In this document: positions 60,411-64,000 of the stretch, one piece after another
Numbering within the stretch: the stretch's first letter is position 1
Layout of the letters: every line of letters starts with the position of its first letter
Assembly: GCF_002556545.1 (NCBI RefSeq)
Contig: NZ_CP022685.1
Span: 9,526,001-9,590,000, forward strand
DNA: 64,000 nucleotides
From: Streptomyces formicae
GTDB taxonomy: Bacteria; Actinomycetota; Actinomycetes; Streptomycetales; Streptomycetaceae
Reading direction: 5' to 3'
Program-made: the position numbers and the translations under genes
The notes under the pieces: model-generated
Seen by the model: the letters and a program-made list of their open reading frames with translations, nothing else
What the model was told of the DNA's origin: nothing
Databases searched by the model: none

Positions 60411-60692
60411 GGAACTTCACCTCCGAAGTGAATGAGCTCGGCTCAGTATTCACTGGGCTTGGTTCGCCTTGCATTGATAAGCCAGCGTGCGAGCGGCCGT
60501 CAAGTGGGCCGGATGTGAAGGACTTCGAAATAGGGTGTTGTGTGAACGGAAAACACTGCTACGTTGTTGAATGACCGCCCCGAATGTGCCCCGGTCATCG
60601 CTGCCGCGGCCTCGGGAGCCGGTATTCATGATTCATGCTCATCGTGCGCTGAACCCGATGAAGCTGAACCCGATGAATGAGAGAGGGTTGGC
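60411..60692. other. Divergent promoter region with a 15-bp direct duplication
   Basis: This 282-bp region separates the leftward methyltransferase gene from the rightward aminotransferase gene and is notably A/T-richer, as expected for promoters. GCTGAACCCGATGAA occurs twice in immediate succession (60648-60662, 60663-60677), ending just before the aminotransferase ribosome-binding site (GAGAGGG). Confidence 0.8.
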
Positions 60693-61817
60693 ATGCCATT
60701 CGTTCCGGCCGTCGAGATCGAGGTGTCCGACGCCGAGCGTCGCCAGGTCCTCGACGAGGTCGACCGGCTGCTGCGCGCCGGGAGGTTCTCCCAGGGCGTC
60801 AACGTCGAGGCGTTCGAGGAGGAGTTCGCGGCCTTCACCCGGGCCCCGCACGCCGTCGCCGCCGCCAGCGGCACCACCGCCCTCGAGCTGATCTTCCGCG
60901 CCGTGGACGTGGGCGGCCGTGAAGTCGTCGTGCCGGGCGGCACCAACTACGCCACGTACGTCGCGGCCGAACGGGCGGGCGCCACCGTCCGCCTCGCCGA
61001 CACCGACCCGACGACCATGGCGCCCACCCTCGAACACGTCCGCGCGGTGTGCACCGAACGCACCGCCGCTGTGACGATCGTCCACACCGGCGGTCTGATC
61101 AGCCCCGAGACCGCGGCCATCGCGGCCTGGTGCGAGCAGCGCGGCATCGCCTTCGTCGAAGACTGCGCACACGCCCACGGCAGCGAGCGCGACGGGCGGC
61201 ACGCGGGCACGTTCGGCGTCGCGGGGGCCTTCTCGTTCTTCGCCACCAAGGTCATGACCACCGGCGAAGGCGGCATGGTGATCACCGCGGACCCCCAACT
61301 CGCCGAAGAGATACGGCTGTTACGCAACCTCGGCAAGCCCGAAGCCTGGGTGAGCAGGCACACCCGCCCCGGCTGGAACGCCCGGCTACCGGAGCTCGCC
61401 GCCATCCTGGGGCGCGCCCAACTCGCCCGGCTCCCAGATGTGTTGACGGCGCGCCGCGCGGTCGCCGCCGACTACGCCGACGCCCTGCGTGACCTCCCGG
61501 TCGGTGACTTCCTGCTGCCCGAGCACCCCTACAGCGGCTACAAAGCGATGCTGCTGCTCCCGCCCGGCACCGACCGCGATGCCCTCAAGGCCGCCCTGCG
61601 GGAGTGCTCCGTACAGGCGGCGGGCGAGGTGTACGCGACCCCGCTGCACCATCAGCCGGTACTGGCCGAGCGCCACCAGGGCGTGCGGCTGCCCGGGACC
61701 GAACGGGCCTGCGCCGGACAGCTGTGCCTGCCGATCTATCCCGGCCTGGACGAGAAGCGCCTGACCCACGTCGTGCAGAGCCTGTGCGAGTGTCTGGCGG
61801 AGGTGAGTACACGGTGA
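60693..61817 (+). CDS. DegT/DnrJ/EryC1/StrS family sugar aminotransferase
   Basis: A 374-residue PLP enzyme of the sugar-nucleotide aminotransferase family. Lys186 (SFFATKVMTTGEGGM) is the PLP lysine. The phosphate-binding loop AAASGTTALELIF and the cofactor-contacting FVEDCAHAHG are present. It would install an amino group on a keto-sugar nucleotide, or act as a dehydratase variant. GAGAGGG precedes the ATG. It overlaps the Nudix gene by 4 nt. With GmhA-like and nucleotidyltransferase genes nearby, an amino-heptose is a reasonable product. Confidence 0.92.
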   Translation: MPFVPAVEIEVSDAERRQVLDEVDRLLRAGRFSQGVNVEAFEEEFAAFTRAPHAVAAASGTTALELIFRAVDVGGREVVVPGGTNYATYVAAERAGATVRLADTDPTTMAPTLEHVRAVCTERTAAVTIVHTGGLISPETAAIAAWCEQRGIAFVEDCAHAHGSERDGRHAGTFGVAGAFSFFATKVMTTGEGGMVITADPQLAEEIRLLRNLGKPEAWVSRHTRPGWNARLPELAAILGRAQLARLPDVLTARRAVAADYADALRDLPVGDFLLPEHPYSGYKAMLLLPPGTDRDALKAALRECSVQAAGEVYATPLHHQPVLAERHQGVRLPGTERACAGQLCLPIYPGLDEKRLTHVVQSLCECLAEVSTR

Positions 61818-62434
61818 CGGCAGCCCAATACCCACCCGGGACGGAGCCCTCCGCGCAGCGGCACGGTTCCTCGCTCACCGCCTTCCACACCCCCTGGCTC
61901 ACCGTCCGCGAGGCACACGTGCCGGAGCCCGGCGGCCCCGGGCGCGACTGGTACTACGTGGACCACCCGGGCTGTGCCCTGGTGCTTCCAGTGACCGCCG
62001 ACGGCACGCTGCTGCTCATCCGGTCCTGGCGGATCGCGGTGCGCCGGTGGTGCCTGGAGGCGCCGGCCGGACGGTGCGAGCCGGGTGAGACCCCGCGTGA
62101 GACGGCCGTGCGTGAACTGGCCGAGGAGACCGGAGCCCGCGCCGAGGTGCTGCATCCGCTGGGCAGCGTCTGGCCCTCCAGCGGCTCCTCCAACGAAGAG
62201 GTCCACCTGTTCCTCGCGCCCTCCGTCGCTCCCGGACAGCCGCGCCTCGACCACGGCGAGGTCATCCTCCCCGGCCCGCTCCCTGTCGAGGAGGCGCTGG
62301 AACTCGCCACCGGCGGCGAACTCCAGGACGCTCCCACCGCGCTCGCCCTGCTCCGCGCCCACCGCCGGGGACTGCTGCCCGCCCCGGCTCATGGTGCGGC
62401 CTCGGTGCCGCTGGCCCAAGGGGAGCCGCGATGA
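61814..62434 (+). CDS. Nudix hydrolase
   Basis: A 206-residue protein with a complete Nudix box, GRCEPGETPRETAVRELAEE followed by TGA (G-x5-E-x7-R-E-U-x-E-E-x-G-U), at residues ~92-114. An ADP-ribose-pyrophosphatase-like N-terminal strand region (WYYVDHPGCALVLPVTADGT) precedes it. It would cleave a nucleoside diphosphate linked to another group, such as an NDP-sugar or ADP-ribose. It is coupled by GTGA to the aminotransferase upstream and by ATGA to the nucleotidyltransferase downstream, implying a role in nucleotide-sugar handling. Confidence 0.9.
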   Translation: MTAAQYPPGTEPSAQRHGSSLTAFHTPWLTVREAHVPEPGGPGRDWYYVDHPGCALVLPVTADGTLLLIRSWRIAVRRWCLEAPAGRCEPGETPRETAVRELAEETGARAEVLHPLGSVWPSSGSSNEEVHLFLAPSVAPGQPRLDHGEVILPGPLPVEEALELATGGELQDAPTALALLRAHRRGLLPAPAHGAASVPLAQGEPR

Positions 62435-63249
62435 GTGGCGCACCCGGCCGGCACCTCGACCGGCGCCTTGGTGAGCAGCCCCGCCCGACCCCCTCCGGCC
62501 TCCAAGTGGTCGTCCTCGCGGGCGGGTTGGGCAGCCGCCTCGGCGAACTGGGCACCCACCTGCCCAAGATCCTGCTCCCCGTCGCCGGTCGCCCCTTCCT
62601 GGACCTGCTCCTCGCGCCGCTCCTCGACGCCGGACTGAGCCGTTTCCACTTCTGCCTGGGGCATCTCGCGGATCCAGTCCTCGAACACCTCCACCGGCTG
62701 CCCGAGCCCATCGAGGCGACCTCCCACATCGACACCGTCCCGCGCGGCACGGGCGGCGCGCTGCGGGCCGCCGCGCCGTACCTGAACGAGACGTTCCTGC
62801 TGGTCCTCGGCGACACCCTGCTCGACATCCCGTACGCCGACGCGGCCCGCTGGCCGGGCCGCCGGGACGAGGCCGCCATGGTCGTCACCTCCGCCGACAC
62901 CGGCGTACACCCCAACACCCGTGTTCAGGACGGCCGGGTGAGCGCATACGACAAGAACGCACACGCCCAGAACGCCACCGACCCCGACGGCAGCACTCTC
63001 ACGACCGACACCGGCGTGTGCGTGCTGCGCCGCGATGCCCTGCGCCACCTGGCGCAGCACGAGGACCCGGTGGACCTCGGCGTGCTGTTCCGCGCGCTCA
63101 TCCGGCGCCGGGCGCTCGCCGCCCACCTGGTCGACCGCCCCTTCACCGACATCGGCACACCCGAGCGCTACACCCGCTTTCGAGACGGGCGCGAACACCA
63201 CGAACACCGTGAACACCACGAACGCCGCGAACAACCCCCCGCTCCCTGA
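62431..63249 (+). CDS. Sugar-phosphate nucleotidyltransferase (HddC-like)
   Basis: A 272-residue NTP-transferase. The signature VVVLAGGLGSRLGELGTHLP then KILLPVAGRPFLD (residues 27-58) contains the G-x-G-x-R and P-K nucleotide-binding residues. LVLGDTLLD gives the metal-binding Asp, and DIGTPERYTRF is near the end. The short length and pattern fit D-glycero-D-manno-heptose 1-phosphate guanylyltransferase (HddC) or related enzymes. The C-terminus is a curious His/Glu/Arg repeat (EHHEHREHHERREQ) encoded by 9-bp repeats. It is coupled to the Nudix gene. It may complete an NDP-heptose with the GmhA-like protein; heptose kinase and phosphatase are not in view. Confidence 0.82.
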   Translation: MSGAPGRHLDRRLGEQPRPTPSGLQVVVLAGGLGSRLGELGTHLPKILLPVAGRPFLDLLLAPLLDAGLSRFHFCLGHLADPVLEHLHRLPEPIEATSHIDTVPRGTGGALRAAAPYLNETFLLVLGDTLLDIPYADAARWPGRRDEAAMVVTSADTGVHPNTRVQDGRVSAYDKNAHAQNATDPDGSTLTTDTGVCVLRRDALRHLAQHEDPVDLGVLFRALIRRRALAAHLVDRPFTDIGTPERYTRFRDGREHHEHREHHERREQPPAP

Positions 63250-63305
63250 CGGGACGTGCACCTGCCCGCAGGAGCCCGATCGCCCCCACGGACCCGAGGA
63301 GCCAC

Positions 63306-64000
63306 GTGCGCATATTGCTGGTCGAACCCGCCGTCTACACCCCGGAGGGCCTGGACAAACGCGAGATGCGGCCCTCGCAGCTGATCTCCCTCACGCTGCC
63401 CTACCTGGCCGCCATGATCCCGTCCGACTGGGAGGTCGACCTCGCGTACGAAGTCTGCGAGGACCTGGAACGCGAGTACGACCTCGCTTCCTACGACGTC
63501 GTCGGCATCACCACCCAGACCATCCAGCTCAAACGAACCCTGGAACTCGCCCGCATGATCCGCCGATTGGGGCCCCGCGTCGTCGTCGGCGGCCCCGCCA
63601 CCATCGAGGACGACCACAGCCTGGTGCCGGTGATCAGCCGCTTCAGCGACTCCGTCGTGGTCGGCGAGGCCGACGTCCTGTGGCAGCACCTCCTGGACGA
63701 CCTGGCCCGCGGCGAACTCAAGGAGATCTACCAGACCGAACTGCCGGTCCCCATGAACGGCCACCCCCTGCCCCGCTTCGACCTCGTCGACTTCAGCAAG
63801 ATCGAGGAGCCGTACGTCCTGCCGTCGTTCACCGCGCGGGGCTGCCCGCGCAGGTGCACCTTCTGCAGCGAGTTCCTCTACAGCAAGTGGCGCTACCGCC
63901 CCGTCGGCGACGTGTACGACGAACTCATCGCCTACCGCGACCGGTTCCACATCCCCCGTGTGGTCTTCCGCGACGACGACTTCCTCGTCTTCCCCAAGCG
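63306..64000 (+). CDS. B12-binding radical SAM enzyme, N-terminal part (cut by window end)
   Basis: The first 231 codons are present. Residues 1-150 form a cobalamin-binding-like Rossmann domain (MRILLVEPAVYTPEGLD, YDVVGITTQTIQLKRTLELA, RVVVGGPATIEDD, VVVGEADVLW). The radical SAM motif CPRRCTFC follows (Cys180-x3-Cys184-x2-Cys187) in SFTARGCPRRCTFCSEF. GAGGA lies just before the GTG. Enzymes of this class methylate unactivated carbons, rearrange sugars or form C-C bonds. It lies 56 nt after the nucleotidyltransferase gene in the same direction and is probably part of the same pathway. Confidence 0.9.
   Translation, partial: MRILLVEPAVYTPEGLDKREMRPSQLISLTLPYLAAMIPSDWEVDLAYEVCEDLEREYDLASYDVVGITTQTIQLKRTLELARMIRRLGPRVVVGGPATIEDDHSLVPVISRFSDSVVVGEADVLWQHLLDDLARGELKEIYQTELPVPMNGHPLPRFDLVDFSKIEEPYVLPSFTARGCPRRCTFCSEFLYSKWRYRPVGDVYDELIAYRDRFHIPRVVFRDDDFLVFPK

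Noticed and set aside
1..64000. tRNA, rRNA and known riboswitch sequences
   Set aside because: No cloverleaf with TTCGA-type loop, no rRNA core sequence and no conserved riboswitch core was recognised by eye; a covariance-model search would be decisive.

Overview
The window is high-GC actinobacterial DNA and is almost certainly from Streptomyces. Third codon positions are strongly G/C, GTG and TTG starts are common, genes are coupled through ATGA/GTGA overlaps, a DasR-type palindrome sits in front of a chitinase gene, and the gene families are typical of the genus. No rRNA, tRNA or CRISPR array was found. The species cannot be named from the sequence.

Layout. 0-10.4 kb: the start of an epimerase gene, a large molybdopterin oxidoreductase fused to its own reductase and ferredoxin modules, then a leftward run of xanthine dehydrogenase genes xdhA-xdhB-xdhC, a GntR regulator and a TauE/SafE permease. 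10.4-15.5 kb: a secreted GH18 chitinase, a DUF6461-like protein, a FAD aromatic monooxygenase and a ruined acyl-CoA synthetase gene. 15.5-23.1 kb: five leftward genes joined by 4-base overlaps: a PaaK-type ligase, an MFS exporter, a GNAT enzyme, a LuxE acyl-protein synthetase and a LuxC reductase fused to a second PaaK-type ligase. There is no luciferase, so this looks like an acid-to-aldehyde pathway with export. 23.5-27.8 kb: a CseB/CseC-like two-component pair beside a VanJ-like membrane protein and a D,D-carboxypeptidase, a cell-envelope set. 28-36.1 kb: ordinary accessory genes (HutD, lipoprotein, VOC, acyl-CoA-dehydrogenase-like, serine hydrolase, two GNATs, ADP-ribosylglycohydrolase).

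36.1-50.7 kb is an eroded accessory region. It holds short orphan genes, IS5-type transposase fragments, frameshifted secreted proteins, truncated regulators, an 8-bp tandem repeat, and a few intact genes: a secreted protein, threonine dehydratase with a divergent Lrp regulator, a lower-GC gene of unknown function, and a small lipoprotein operon. Several fragments abut at visible deletion junctions.

50.8-54.8 kb is an XRE regulator - ImmA/IrrE protease - MAB_1171c-like membrane protein - MFS exporter operon. Its regulator has a premature stop inside an otherwise conserved-looking frame, and a perfect 16-bp palindrome lies in the divergent promoter region. From 55 kb to the end runs a biosynthetic locus: acyl-AMP ligase, acyl carrier protein, phosphoheptose-isomerase-like SIS protein, methyltransferase and glycosyltransferase (both with several frameshifts), a second methyltransferase-like protein, DegT aminotransferase, Nudix hydrolase, sugar-phosphate nucleotidyltransferase, and a B12-binding radical SAM enzyme cut by the window end. 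Together these suggest an acylated, amino-heptose-containing natural product or surface glycan; the pathway is incomplete in this window.
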